NCBI GenBank assembly: GCA_963457665.1 | Contig: OY735233.1 | Span: 27,924,209 to 27,988,208, forward strand | From: Thysanoteuthis rhombus | Taxonomy: Eukaryota > Mollusca > Cephalopoda > Oegopsida > Thysanoteuthidae | DNA: 64,000 nt | Direction of reading: 5' to 3' | The notes under the pieces: generated by a model | The model's input: only the letters and a program-made list of their open reading frames with translations | What the model was told of the DNA's origin: nothing | Databases searched by the model: none | Part shown: positions 33,296-44,254 of the stretch, piece after piece | Layout of the letters: every line of letters starts with the position of its first letter | Position numbering within the stretch: position 1 is the first letter of the stretch | Program-made: the position numbers and the translations under genes

Positions 33296-34088
33296 ACAAT
33301 TTAAAGAATCTTGATAAATAGAAACGAAAGCCATTAAAATATTTCATCCACTTCCCTGTCAATAAAATGCACAGTTTGAACATGTGCGTGTAAATAACCA
33401 CAACCTAATAAATCCGTTTCGGCTGCGACCAAACAATAAATTTACTCTGAATGACGTCAGAAAGAAGAGTTGCACACGAACATTACACCTAACTACTCCT
33501 CCTCAAACCCACTCACGAATTGATATGGTGCCTGTCTGGAATGCATAAAGGCTTTCGATATCAGCAAAAAAAAATAGCCTACCTAGGGCAATGGTGCCTT
33601 AGTCATCTTTAAAGTTCTCCCCTTAAGAACACATATTCTTATACCAGCATCCATTCCTTCGTTTCAAAACGGCATGCCAAGTCTTGTCTTAGAATCTCTA
33701 TCAGGTGCCTTGGCGCTTCCCTTTTAATCTCGTCCGCAGTCTGAAATATCCGAGGGAAAAAACAGAAGACTCAGGGAGCCGGGTTTTAGGGTTGCCGGGA
33801 ATGGCTTGTCTGACAGACCTGAGTGATGCAATGTACTGCCCTGCCTCGCCCCTGAAAAAAAAACTGCAAGAGACGTGAAGAATGACTTACTCGGTCAGGA
33901 ATGGATGCGACGATTGACAAACACATCGAATATCACCTCCCTACTGACTGAATAACTCCACGGGTGATTTTCTGCATATTCATTGCCAAATTAATCAAAG
34001 TCATGCAACCATTTCGCTAGATATTCAAAATGATATTTTTCGGACAGACCTTGTATTAACTCACACACACTAAAACACGCGCGTCTGT

Positions 34089-34091
<3 letters not shown>
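33296..34091. other. nothing recognised
   Basis: A GC-richer block at 33640-33860 (GAGCCGGGTTTTAGGGTTGCC region) stands out by composition only. Confidence 0.4.

Positions 34092-34168
<77 letters not shown>
34092..34168. repeat. (TA)n microsatellite
   Basis: About 76 bases of TA, directly at the 5' edge of an S1 SINE. Confidence 0.95.
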
Positions 34169-34169
<1 letters not shown>

Positions 34170-34171
<2 letters not shown>

Positions 34172-34378
34172 GAATGGAGCTCTCTGGTGGCTGAGGAATT
34201 TTGTGTGAGTGAATATATCGCTTCCAGTTCTGCGTGGAGCAGAGAGAAGATGCCAGCTTCTGGGTCTGAAGCAAAAGTTTCGATCCTATCTCGTGGTACT
34301 GAATGGGATAATGGATAGACTATAGCCACACTGAAGAGTTGTAATACATCAGCTGTCTTTGGATGACACAATTATTTG
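34170..34378 (+). mobile_element. tRNA-derived SINE family S1, copy between two (TA)n tracts
   Basis: GGAATGGAGCTCTCTGGTGG, ATATATCGCTTCCAGTTCTG, TGGGTCTGAAGC, B-box-like AGTTTCGATCC (34276-34286), CGTGGTACTGAATGGGATAA, GGATAGACTATAGCCACACT and TGGATGACACAATTA. A segment between the first and second phrases is deleted relative to the copies at 43515 and 60317. TA runs lie immediately on both sides. Confidence 0.78.

Positions 34379-34380
<2 letters not shown>

Positions 34381-34444
<64 letters not shown>
34381..34444. repeat. (TA)n microsatellite
   Basis: About 64 bases of TA at the 3' edge of the S1 SINE. Confidence 0.95.
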
Positions 34445-34911
<467 letters not shown>

Positions 34912-35424
34912 TAAGGAAAATATCGAGGTGGAAGTTAACATTTCATGCCTTATGCATTTTCCTAATAAATCTAATAATATATTAATAAATCTATTTCCTT
35001 TGGTAATTATTGATCAGTACGATTTGATGTAATCATTCCTTTTTGTAATCTTACAAATCAGTAAAAACATTATAAACTGATTCAAAGCTTTCTCAATTGG
35101 ATTTTGCTAAATTAGCTTCGCTCGTAGGAAAATAGCAAAAACGATCTCATTTTTTCTGTCCAGGAGTGTATATAGAAAGCCTTGACAGCTTTGGTCTGGG
35201 CTTATTTAGATTAATGTATTTGCAATAGCAACTAAATCGTTTGAAATGATATTTAACCTTTATCATTTTAATAATACTTGTACAATGCCTGGAATGGAAA
35301 ACTAAAGCGCTACAGTATTTTTTTTTTAAAACTCGGGCCTAGAGCATTCATTCCCGACACTCACACAAATCTTCCACTCACAGATGCATTCGACTTTTTT
35401 TTACATTCTCGTATTTCTTCCTTT
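34912..35424. other. nothing recognised
   Basis: AT-rich, no coding or repeat signal. Confidence 0.4.
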
Positions 35425-35770
35425 CATGGGGATTGTCATGATTGAAATATTCAAAATCATACGCAAATTGTACGAAAAAGTATATGCACCAAATGAGGAG
35501 TTGAAAGAAAACCAGACAAGGACGAGATGAAACGAAAAATAATTTGAAATGGGCTGATGTAAAGCAGAGCTGAGAAGATATAGCTTCACACAGCACGAAT
35601 CACCAATTTGGAACAGCCTTCCTAAAAGATTTAGTAACAGCATCAAGTGTGGACATATTTAAGTAAAAGATGGATGAACTATGAACGAAGAAGGCCGTTT
35701 GTTATAACCATGAAGACAAGATGGCCGGCATCTCAAGTAAAGGAATGCCTAACCCAAATGGAAAAGACAA
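35425..35770 (+). pseudogene. CR1/L2-like LINE RT C-terminal remnant
   Basis: A frame from about 35439 reads MIEIFKIIRKLYEKVY then ELKENQTR, the pre-terminal part of many CR1/L2-group RT proteins. After stops and frame changes, TTTGGAACAGCCTTCC (WNSLP motif) and a frame reading DLVTASSVDIFK (about 35625-35660) complete the family ending. At least two frame changes are needed, so it is inactive. The assignment rests on motif order, not on a search. Confidence 0.7.
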
Positions 35771-36494
35771 GTCATAAAAGCTAAAGTGAAGATCTAATCT
35801 TATGTAATCGACGCCCGTGTTCAGCCGTTCTCCTTTGGCGATATATTTGTGCTTCATATCCTACCCCTTTGTATACCCCTAATTTATCCGAACTAAAGTG
35901 GCTGAACAGAACATCAAAAGCCAATAAATCGAGTCTATGCTAAAGCCATTGGTTTTCAACCAATTTTATACGCTATCATGCACCCTAAGAAATATAACTG
36001 ACAAGCAGAACACCAACTCTTCACCCTCTTCAAAATATGAATATACATCGATATTGTAATGGATATGCTTTAATGTTTGATCCCTATCCTATTTCAACAT
36101 TGCAATCAACTTCTGAGTTGTACATGAAGAAGACGTACTGTAAAAGTGGAATGGATTAGACGAAAACATTTCAGTTGTCAATAAACAAAATCTTTATATC
36201 AGCACACTCAAATATAAATTCAACACTCTTTTTTCCTTTCAACTATCTCTAAAAGGGTTGAGGTATTACAAATTCAAGTGATAAAAAACATTAACTCTCT
36301 AACAGGAGACAGACAAACATAATACCCGTAATGAACACGTTGAAGACTTGGAATATGTTTTCGTATTTGGAATAATTTATATATGTGGCACGTTTATGTA
36401 TGTAGCACTTTTGAGAGATAGTTGTGACACACTATTGTGCCACTGCATACAGATTGAGAACCCATTGTTTAACCTTTATCATTTAACAATTAAT
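35771..36494. other. nothing recognised
   Basis: The first 100 bases may be the 3' UTR of the LINE remnant. The rest is AT-rich and unique-looking. Confidence 0.4.
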
Positions 36495-36975
36495 TAATCA
36501 ATCAATTGATTAATCTCCTATCTGTCGTCTCGGACGACGACTTGTTCGCTATGAATCAAGTTTCTCCATCCATCGTAGTCTTCAACTTGAATCGGTCAGA
36601 TTTTGTTATTTGGGGGTCCTTCATGTTACGTTTAAAGTGTCCACAAATCTAAGTTTCGGTTTACCACGACTTCTGTATCCGCTAGCTAGCTGTAAAAGAA
36701 GAATTTGTTTTGGTTGGCGATGATTATCTAGTTTCACGAAATGACAGACCATCTTAAATTCCTCTTTGTTAGCAGGTTGTGCACACTTGGCCGCTCGCTT
36801 CAATGCCTTTTTATTTGTCAAATGTTGCCACTGCTTGATGTTCATTATTGCACAGAGATGTATCATGATGAATGCGTGTATCTTCTTCACTTTTCTTGAG
36901 TGCTCAGCTTTCAGCAGAGTATAATAGCGTAGAGATCATAACAGCTCTGTTCACTTTGCATTTTACTCTGACAGG
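36495..36975 (-). pseudogene. LINE RT C-terminal remnant of another clade
   Basis: On the minus strand, CKVNRAVMISTLLYSAES at the 5' end is the block found as YGAETW in many LINEs. The frame 36621-36890 then shows a FVKLDNHRQPKQILLLQLAS segment and GYRSRGKPKLRFVDTL, which match the usual 'RMxxxRxPKQ...GxRSRGxPKxRY' ending of a LINE group distinct from the RTE copies here. It ends near 36495 in TCCGAGACGACAG. Frameshifts separate the two blocks. Confidence 0.68.
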
Positions 36976-37136
36976 GACATTGTGATTTATTCGTAGTATT
37001 TGGCTTCAAAAGCTGATAACACCCGAATCATGTCACGAAAATGAGATAATTATTCTTCCATATTCGACTTTCCTGTATTGTCTACTAAATTCCCCATTAA
37101 GTCGGATAAACCTTATTCAATTATTCACAATATATA

Positions 37137-37230
37137 TAGAGAGAGATTTTCCCTAGTCTTTCTTCAATGATATATATATATATATAGAGAGAGAGAGAAA
37201 GAGTGAGAGAGACAGAGACAGAGACAGAGA
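37137..37230. repeat. (TA)n-(GA)n compound microsatellite
   Basis: Two short TA runs separated by unique sequence, then GAGA/GACA repeats. Confidence 0.9.
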
Positions 37231-37274
37231 GAGAGATAGCATTCTTTAAGTGAAGTAGCTCGATCATTGTAAGC

Positions 37275-37505
37275 TTATGCAGTGCTCTTCCAACTCAGAA
37301 TAGAGCACTCCTGCGGATGGGAAATATAGGTGTGAATAAATATATTACTTGAATTTAACCTTCAGTTCTGCGTGGCACAGAGATAAGATACCAGCCTCTG
37401 GGTCTGAAGCGAAGGTTTCGATCCTACCTCGTGGTACTGGATTGGATAATGGATAGTCTATAGCCACACTGAAGAGTTAAACAGTTGTTTGTAGATGACA
37501 CAATA
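37275..37505 (+). mobile_element. tRNA-derived SINE family S1, copy
   Basis: GTGCTCTTCCAACTCAGAAT, GGATGGGAAATATAGGTGTG, CAGTTCTGCGTGGCACAGAG, ATACCAGCCTCTGGGTCTG, B-box GGTTTCGATCC (37414-37424), GATAGTCTATAGCCACACTG and GTAGATGACACAATAATATA. The tRNA-like A-box region (GGCACAGAGATAAGATACC) is recognisable by comparison with 43515-43745. Confidence 0.8.
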
Positions 37506-37506
37506 A

Positions 37507-37912
37507 TATATATAGTCTAGAAAACTTTACAGATTTAAACGTTTAAGAATCTTTTTTCAAAAATATTTTGTGTCACGTGTTTCCCGATATCAGTCAATGC
37601 AATTTATGAAACTTTCTTCATTGCTTTTTTCCCAGTTTTACATATACTTTGTTATTATGGTACAATGTGTAAATTTTCTCATGATGTATTGTATATTGAT
37701 GTTATCTTATACTACATATCATTTTTTTTTTCAAAACAGGGCTTACTTAGAAGGTTACTAACAAACGTATTTATCGATGAGGGATCAGTAAGTAATACAA
37801 CGTACATGACTCGCTTTTCATGTCACTTCCATAAAGTGTTCACCCATGTGAATATTATGTATAATATTGTATCGGTTTTAATCTCAGACTGCATGCAAAC
37901 CAACTTATGATA
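37507..37912 (+). repeat. interspersed repeat family B, copy 3
   Basis: TATAGTCTAGAAAACTTTAC (as in copy 2), TTTCAAAAATATTTTGTGTC (as in copy 1), TATGGTACAATGTGTAAA, and the end GTGAATATT with TGCATGCAAACCAACTTATG. It starts where the S1 SINE stops, with no gap. Confidence 0.7.
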
Positions 37913-37957
37913 TCATCTTTAAGAATACTAATTACACAGAATATCTTCTCTGAGATG

Positions 37958-37960
<3 letters not shown>

Positions 37961-38053
<93 letters not shown>

Positions 38054-38055
38054 TG
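37961..38055. repeat. (TA)n-(TG)n compound microsatellite
   Basis: TA to 38000, then TG to about 38050. Confidence 0.95.
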
Positions 38056-38500
38056 TGTAATACAATTCAATGTTTATACCAAAATGACGGTGTCAGCGGG
38101 CAATTCTCCAATCTCTATATATTGGATCATTGGAAAAAAATTCGTATCTTCACTTGAATTTTACTTTTAGTTAAGCTTAATATTCAGGAAGTGTTGAACT
38201 TAAACAAGAAAATGCAGAACCATTTGGTGTTTTTGATATTATATAAAAGCAATTCAAAGGTAAAACGAGATGGGTAAACTAGTAATACTAATAACAAGTA
38301 GTAGCAGTAGTAGTAGTTGAATAAATTACTTATATTGATATACACAATTTGAATTGATTTGTGTACGGTAAGAAGTTAAAAAAAAATAGAATATTGCTAC
38401 GAGATATATTCGGGAAAGATGCCATGAATACAGAAGATTCTCAATTATCATTTGTTGCTTTTCTTTTAGATTGTTTGTTTGATAGTCATCTGACACTAAA
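38056..38500. other. nothing recognised
   Basis: AT-rich with a short TAG-rich patch (38290-38320). Confidence 0.4.
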
Positions 38501-39790
38501 AAAGATATTTCTCTTTCTTTGCCTTTGTTGATAAGACTTGAATTCTTCGAGTTTTGGAGAGGAGGGAAGAAAGAGAAAGGAAGGGGAAGAATGAAGAGAA
38601 AGGAGGGAAAGAGAGAAAGAGAAGAAGGCAAGAAAGAAAAGAAGATGGAAAGAAGGAAGGGAAGAAGGTGGAAAAGGGGAAGGGAAATAAGGAAAGAGAG
38701 AAAGAAAGGGCAAAAAATGATAGAAAAGATTTTTTTCTTTCTTTTCCTTTGTTAATGAGAATTGAATGGGTCAAAATTTCGGGAGGAAGAAAAAAGAAAA
38801 AGTAAAGGAAAAAAAAGAGGGAGGAATAGATGAATAAAAGAAAGGAGGAGAGAAAGGGGTGGAAAGAAGCAAAGAAGGGTGGAAAAGAGGAGAGATAAAA
38901 AGAAAGGGAGGAAGGGAAGAAAAAAGAAAGGGGAAGGATAAAAGAAATGAAAAAACGAAAGGAAGATATTTTACTCTCTTTTCCTTTAATAATAAGATTT
39001 GACTTATTCGTGTTTGCTGGGGAGAAAGGAAGGTAGTGAAGAAAGGGAGGGGGAGAGAAGAAAGAAAGAAAAATAGAAGAAAGACAGAAGGATGGAAAGA
39101 ATGAAAGAAAGAAAGAAAGAAGGAAAGAAAGATAGAAGGGTGAAAAAGGGGGAAGAAAAAAGGAGAAGAAAAAAGGAGGAAAAGAATGAAAGAATGAAAG
39201 GAGGGAAAGGAGGAACAAGATAAAAAAGAAAGAAAGATATTTTTCTCGGTACCTTTCTTTATACTACTTGACGTATTAGAGTTTTGAAAGAAAAAAAGAA
39301 ATAAATGAAAGAAAGAAAGGGGGAAACAAAGAGAGAATGAAGGAAGCCTTGAAAGATAGAAAGAAGGAATGGAAAAAAAGGAAAAAGAAAAAAGAAAGAA
39401 AAAAGGTATTTGTTAATCCTACTTGCCTTATTTGAGTTTTGGAAAGAAACAGGGTGAAAGAAAGGAAACGAAGAGATAAGGAATGAATGCTAGAAAGAAT
39501 GAAAGTTAGAAAGAAGGAACAAGGGGGAAGATAGAAGGAAAAGGAAAAAATGAAAGAAAAAAGATATTTTTCGCACTTCCTTTAATAATACTACTTGACT
39601 TATTTGAGCTTTGGAAGAAGAAAAAACAAAGAAAAAAAGAAAATGATTAAAGAAAAAAAACAGTGACGGAAAGAAAGATGGAAAGAAAGAAAAACTGAAA
39701 GGGAAAATGAAAGAAAAAGGGACAAATATATTTCTCCCAGTTCCTTTGCATATTTTTCTTGACTTATTTGAGTTTTGAAAACTCTGATTA
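38501..39790 (+). repeat. 1.3-kb array: about 60-bp box alternating with polypurine tracts
   Basis: A box close to AAAGATATTTTTCTC, CCTTTAATAATACTACTTG and ACTTATTTGAGTTTTGGAAA starts near 38503, 38726, 38963, 39235, 39404, 39562 and 39726. Between boxes the plus strand is almost pure purine (GAAA, GGAA, GAAGG words) for 100-200 bases. Periods are about 223, 237, 272, 169, 158 and 164 bp. The boxes vary by up to a third, so it is an old array. A possible eighth box start (AAGATATTTTTTTT) lies at 39907. Long frames on both strands are by-products of composition. Confidence 0.82.
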
Positions 39791-40589
39791 CGTTGCTTAT
39801 ACGGAATTCTCGGAGAATTGAGAAATGGTACAAAAAGAAAGTGCCCAAGGATCTCATTTGCAAACAATAAAATACTGTCGATATTATAAGATAGAAATTC
39901 AATAACAAGATATTTTTTTTAAGTACGTTCTCTTGGTGACAAGTTGATTTTTATATATATAGACAGAAACGTTGACTTTTACGTATATACACATATCAAA
40001 TCATGTACACTAATATCCACACATATATAAACACGTAAAATTTCATACAGAGATATTGATAGCACATACTATGTAGATGTATTGATATGGTTCATATAGG
40101 GTGACATTTTGTTTCTCAGCCCGTTACTATAAATTCATCCACATGCTAAGTCATAGTATTCAGAGCTAATAAAATTTTTCACTATCTATTGAACTGGCCG
40201 TTGTGTATGAGTACAGTTACGATAGATTAGATTGGATTAATCAGTTCTAGATTACATTATTAAAGCTTTCTAATTCTGTAGTGTACGAACCAAGATTTAC
40301 TATAATATGAGTTTACAAAAATATAAAACAATCTATCTATATGATGAACAGTTTGAATTTTGAATTTGTTTCTTAGTTCCTTTCTCTGTATTCTATACTA
40401 AGGCTCTTTCGTTTGTTTGTTTGTTTGTTTGTTTGTTTGTTTGTTTGTACCCTTTTCGCGATAAAAATACAAAGCCTATTGACTTAATATTCGACATGTA
40501 GGTTCACAGGTAGTTGCCCTTGGAGTGCATCATCCTCATCCAAAGCAAGTGATGTGGCTGGGCCTTTTAGGACCGAGGACCTAGCAGAA
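39791..40589. other. no gene; (TTTG)n at 40409-40448
   Basis: AT-rich sequence with ten GTTT units near 40409-40448. The remainder is not recognised. The last 90 bases may already belong to a degraded RTE. Confidence 0.45.
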
Positions 40590-41045
40590 ACAGCCGGTAT
40601 AATATCCAGTGTACAAAACATGTACAACCAATGTATCCTTCCAATAGTCAATTTTGGAACTGAAACATGGAACCTAACCAAGAGACAGATCCACAAACGT
40701 ACACATGACAGAATTATGCTGAAGATGGAGAGACCATAAGACAGCACTGTATATCTGGGAGAAGATTGGAGTTAGGGACATCATAGAACCCATTAAAAAT
40801 CTCAAATGGCAGTGGGCTGGCCACGTTGCAAGAATGGCAGACAACCGATGGACATCGTGACTCACGATATGAATCCCCAGAGATCACATGCGCAACTGAG
40901 GCCGACAGAGTATTAGATGGAGAGACGAGCTAGACAAATTCAGAAAGTACTGGCTCCGCAACGCCCCCGATAGAGAAGTGTGGTGAATCCTGGGGAAGGT
41001 CTGTGTCCAATGACGGTTGTTAAAAGACTGATGATGAGGAGGAGG
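40590..41045 (+). mobile_element. RTE-type LINE fragment, tail-to-tail partner 1
   Basis: From ACAACCAATGTATCCTTCC through CTGAAACATGGAACCTAACC, GGGACATCATAGAACCCATT, CAGTGGGCTGGCCACGTTGC and GACAACCGATGGACATCGTG to GTTAAAAGACTGATGATGAG: the RTE C-terminal coding part and 3' end with a short GAT/GAG tail. Stops interrupt the frame. Its tail runs straight into the tail of the opposite copy at about 41046-41072. Confidence 0.85.
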
Positions 41046-41955
41046 TTTATCATCGTCATCATCATCATAACGTCCGTCGTTGCACATCGACCTTCCACCG
41101 GATCCGCCACATTTCTTTATCATGGGCGTCGCAGAAACAGTATTTTCTGAATTTGTCCAGTTCATCTCTCCATCTTGTATTTTTTCGACCTCAGTTTCGC
41201 ATCTGGTCTCTGGGGTTCCGGTTGTCTGCCATTCTCGCAACATGACCAGCCCATTGCCATTTGATTTTTCTCATGGATTCTATGATGTCTCAGACCCCCG
41301 TTTTCTTTCTGATATATTGTGCTGTCTTGTTATCTCTCCAATGTGCACGCTGCATGCTTCTCAATTTGCGGTTTTGTCTCTTGGTTAGGTTCCACGTTTC
41401 AGCCCCATAAGTGACTATCAGGAGGATGCATTGGTTGTATACTCTTCTTTTTAGGATTATAGGGGTTGTCTTGTTCTCGAAGGTTGGGCTTGCTCTGCCA
41501 AAGGCTTGCCATCCTAGGATGATTCTCTGCTTGATTTCCTCTTTTGTGGGTTTCATAGAGATTAGTTGTCCTAAGTTTATGTAGTGGTCTACTCTCCCCA
41601 GTTTTGTATCTTCGATTTTAACAATTATGTCCTTATTCTTGATGTGATTGTTGCACATGACTTTTGTTTTACTGAAGTCCATGTGTAGGACGACTCTTTT
41701 GCCTGCTTCGTTTACTTTATTTAGAATTAGTTGGAGGTCGTATAGGTTCACTGCAAAATTACGATGTCATCTGCAAATCTAAGGTTGCTCAGATATTCGC
41801 TGTCTGTTTTGATTCCTCTATTTTCCTAGTCCAGGTTACAGAAGATCATCTCGAAGCAGGCTGCGAAGAGTTTGGGTGAGCTGGTTTCACCTTGTCTTAC
41901 TCTTTTGGGGAGCTGGAAGGGTTCACAGTCTTTATGCAGCCTGATAAAGGAGTTG
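41046..41955 (-). mobile_element. RTE-type LINE with part of the RT active site, tail-to-tail partner 2
   Basis: A minus-strand copy with a (GAT)n tail at 41046-41070. Going 5'-ward it contains the WAGHVARM region, a 153-codon frame (41290-41751) with LHMDFSKTKVMCNNHI and VTYGAETWNLTKRQ, and then the RT palm motif as FADDI (about 41763-41777), preceded by SEYLSNLR. FADD is the RTE form of the YxDD catalytic loop, so its second half is intact here. Further 5', CACCTTGTCTTACTC corresponds to the conserved VRQGD-type block. Frame breaks lie at about 41752 and 41270. The 5' end fades near 41955, so the fingers domain and endonuclease are missing. Confidence 0.88.
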
Positions 41956-42349
41956 CTGTGATTGTCACCAGTGGTTAATATCCTACGTAGATGTGATGTT
42001 GACTCCAGAGGCTATTTGAGGATATCAGAGGTCATTTTTCCGGTGTTGAACGTTCAAAACAAATGACTTTTATTCTTATGATTGGTTCTAAGATTTCTTA
42101 CAAAAAATTTATTCTTTCTAGTAGTAAAATGGATCTTGATCGTTAATTCTGATAATCAATCTCTGACAGTGAGTAATCAATGTGGATCAGAACTTTTAGT
42201 GTAAATAATGTTTTGTGTTGTCTTTTGTTTTGTTTTGTTTTTGTTTTTTCAAATTTCTTGAGTAAGAAAAAAATGTTGAAGAATGTTTTCATTATGTTGT
42301 GAAATTGAGAGGCAATACTGGGTATCTCTGCTAGTAGATAATAAAAGTG
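41956..42349. other. nothing recognised
   Basis: AT-rich with TTTTG repeats near 42220-42245. Confidence 0.4.
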
Positions 42350-42820
42350 AGATGACAGGTCTTATTAGTCACTCAATACGAATCATCACGTGACCAATGT
42401 CTTTCCGCACGTTAAGAGTGATCAATCAAAAAAAATGGGAAAAAAGGGGTGATCAATTATTAAAGCACTTCTCGCACCTTTTGTTGAGCAGTTTTCACCA
42501 AAAATTTTCTGAATTTTCAAGTGTGAACGGTACCAGATATAAACTAAGGGGTCAATTTAGTATAAACTTTCATTGCAAATTGAACCCACCCCCCTCACAG
42601 AAAACCTATTTTGGAGAAAATAAAAAATAAAAAACTGTTTTTTCTTAATATGATGAGTGAATATCAAAATGTTCAGCTTTTTAGCTCACTTGCTAGGGAC
42701 TGTACGAGTGATACAAGCACATAAATGTTCATAGCTAGGTAGATTGACTTGGAGACTGAAGAAACCTGTGTTGTCAACATGTTGGTGACAATTGTTGCAA
42801 ACAGTTTCTAAATTATTTAC
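42350..42820 (+). repeat. interspersed repeat family E, copy
   Basis: AGTCACTCAATACGAATC, ATCACGTGACCAATGTCTTT, AGAGTGATCAATCAAAA, GGGGTCAATTTAGTATAAAC, AACCTATTTTGGAG and CAAACAGTTTCTAAATTAT keep the family E order and extend its middle section. Confidence 0.7.
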
Positions 42821-43463
42821 TCTATAGGGATAATCAAATATATATATGTATGTGTGTATGTGTGTGTGCGTTTTCATCTTCCTTTTTATCTATTGTTGCG
42901 TCTCTCTTTATATATGTCTATTTCATAAAGGGAAGATCACTCTATATACCCAAAAAGAGGCGTAGGATTATTGCGATAGAAAGTTTACAAAGATGATGTA
43001 TGTTAGACGACATAGCCTCACAAAATCAATGACAATACACAAGTCAGTCGTAACGAAAGCAGTAAACGTCATTATTGAATACCATCAAACGAATGAACAT
43101 TTGGACCAACTGAAAGGCGAGCGATGATCCATAACGTATATCCCTCGTTATATATGTATGTATAAATACATGACTATATATATGTGTGTGTGTGTGTGAT
43201 TATAAATTGCGTTATATTATGTTGAAATGCCATTTGAGATTATCTCCCATTATTACACGGTGAATGTATCATTTTACCTAAACAACGTGAATTAAATTAA
43301 CAAAGAAAATGGAGTTGTTACAGGAAATTGTTCATTCTATTTACGTTGTGTAGGTCAAATGAAACATTCAGCGTGCTATAACGAAAGATCATTTTAAGTA
43401 GTTTCACTATATTACAACACAATTTATAATCATTTCGTCTGATCGTGTATCCATTTCTTAATA

Positions 43464-43466
<3 letters not shown>
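42821..43466. other. no gene; short match to the repeat at 45480
   Basis: AGCAGTAAACGTCATTATTG and AATACCATCAAACGAATGAAC (43057-43100) match the tRNA-like repeat at 45565-45600. Short TG runs occur at 42847-42868 and 43182-43198. Confidence 0.45.

Positions 43467-43514
<48 letters not shown>
43467..43514. repeat. (TA)n microsatellite
   Basis: About 47 bases of TA, lying at the 3' end of the minus-strand SINE that follows. Confidence 0.95.
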
Positions 43515-43517
<3 letters not shown>

Positions 43518-43745
43518 TCATCCACAGACAGCTGTTTTGATGTATTACATCTCTTCAGTGTGGCTATAGACTCTTCATTATCTCATCCAGTACTGCAAGG
43601 CAGGATTGAAACCTTCACATCAGACCCGGAGGCCGATATCCTACCTCTGAGCTACGGAACTGGACGGTCAGTATGGCTGAATTTAAGCGATATATTCATT
43701 TATGCAGAAATTCCCAATCCACCAGAGTACTCTATTCCAATGGAA
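43515..43745 (-). mobile_element. tRNA-derived SINE family S1, best-preserved tRNA-like region
   Basis: On the minus strand this copy shows the clearest tRNA signature of the family: A-box TAGCTCAGAGGTAGGA (43639-43654), ATATCGGCCTCCGGGTCTG, and B-box GGTTTCAATCC (43603-43613), correctly spaced for an internal pol III promoter. A non-tRNA 5' extension of about 90 bases (ATATATCGCTTAAATTCAGC) precedes it and a 3' body (GATAATGAAGAGTCTATAGC, GTCTGTGGATGACAC) follows, running into (TA)n. The 5' extension shared by all copies is unusual for a simple tRNA-headed SINE. A 118-codon plus-strand frame here is antisense and not a gene. Confidence 0.83.
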
Positions 43746-43746
43746 G

Positions 43747-43748
<2 letters not shown>

Positions 43749-43797
<49 letters not shown>
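43749..43797. repeat. (GT)n microsatellite
   Basis: About 48 bases of GT with one TTTG interruption. Confidence 0.95.
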
Positions 43798-43799
<2 letters not shown>

Positions 43800-44250
43800 A
43801 AGTGTATATCAACGATACTACCCTCGGGTCCAAGGCAGATGGCCAGGGACCGACACTTCCATCTATGCTGAGCGTGCTTATACTCTGATCTTAGGATAAA
43901 AGTGCTGGGGAGTGACATTTTGAGTGGGGAGTGACATTTTGATCCGAGGCAGAGCTCATAGATTATAGACTCTAATCCTAGGCTGAGGGCCCGGGTGTGA
44001 TTCTTTGATCCAGGGCAGAACGCATTGATAGATCCTAAGCACTAAAGCCGACCCATAAATGAATGATCGCTGCCATTCGATACAGGTTGGGGTGGGGCTC
44101 CCAGGAGAGTGCACTGTCACGTGTCCTCCACGGAGCAGCATGTGTGTGAGGGAGGGCCGGGTGCACAGCCCAGTCCCTCTCTTGGCAAGATGTTATCCTA
44201 ATCGTCGGCAAAAAATAGACTGAGACGGCCACACAACAAATTTATCATAT
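43800..44250. other. GC-richer block, not recognised
   Basis: GAGTGACATTTTGAT/GAG is duplicated at about 43909 and 43928. GGCAGATGGCCAGGGACC and GGGAGGGCCGGGTGCACAGC stand out by composition. No RNA or protein identified. Confidence 0.35.
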
Positions 44251-44254
44251 CTCT

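Noticed and set aside
32817..33401. 194-codon minus-strand frame with Tyr-Leu-Ser-Ile repeats
   Set aside because: The frame is kept open by GATA repeats and shows no conserved domain.
38496..39218. 240-codon minus-strand frame rich in Ser, Phe and Leu
   Set aside because: It is the pyrimidine strand of the polypurine array; low complexity explains its openness.
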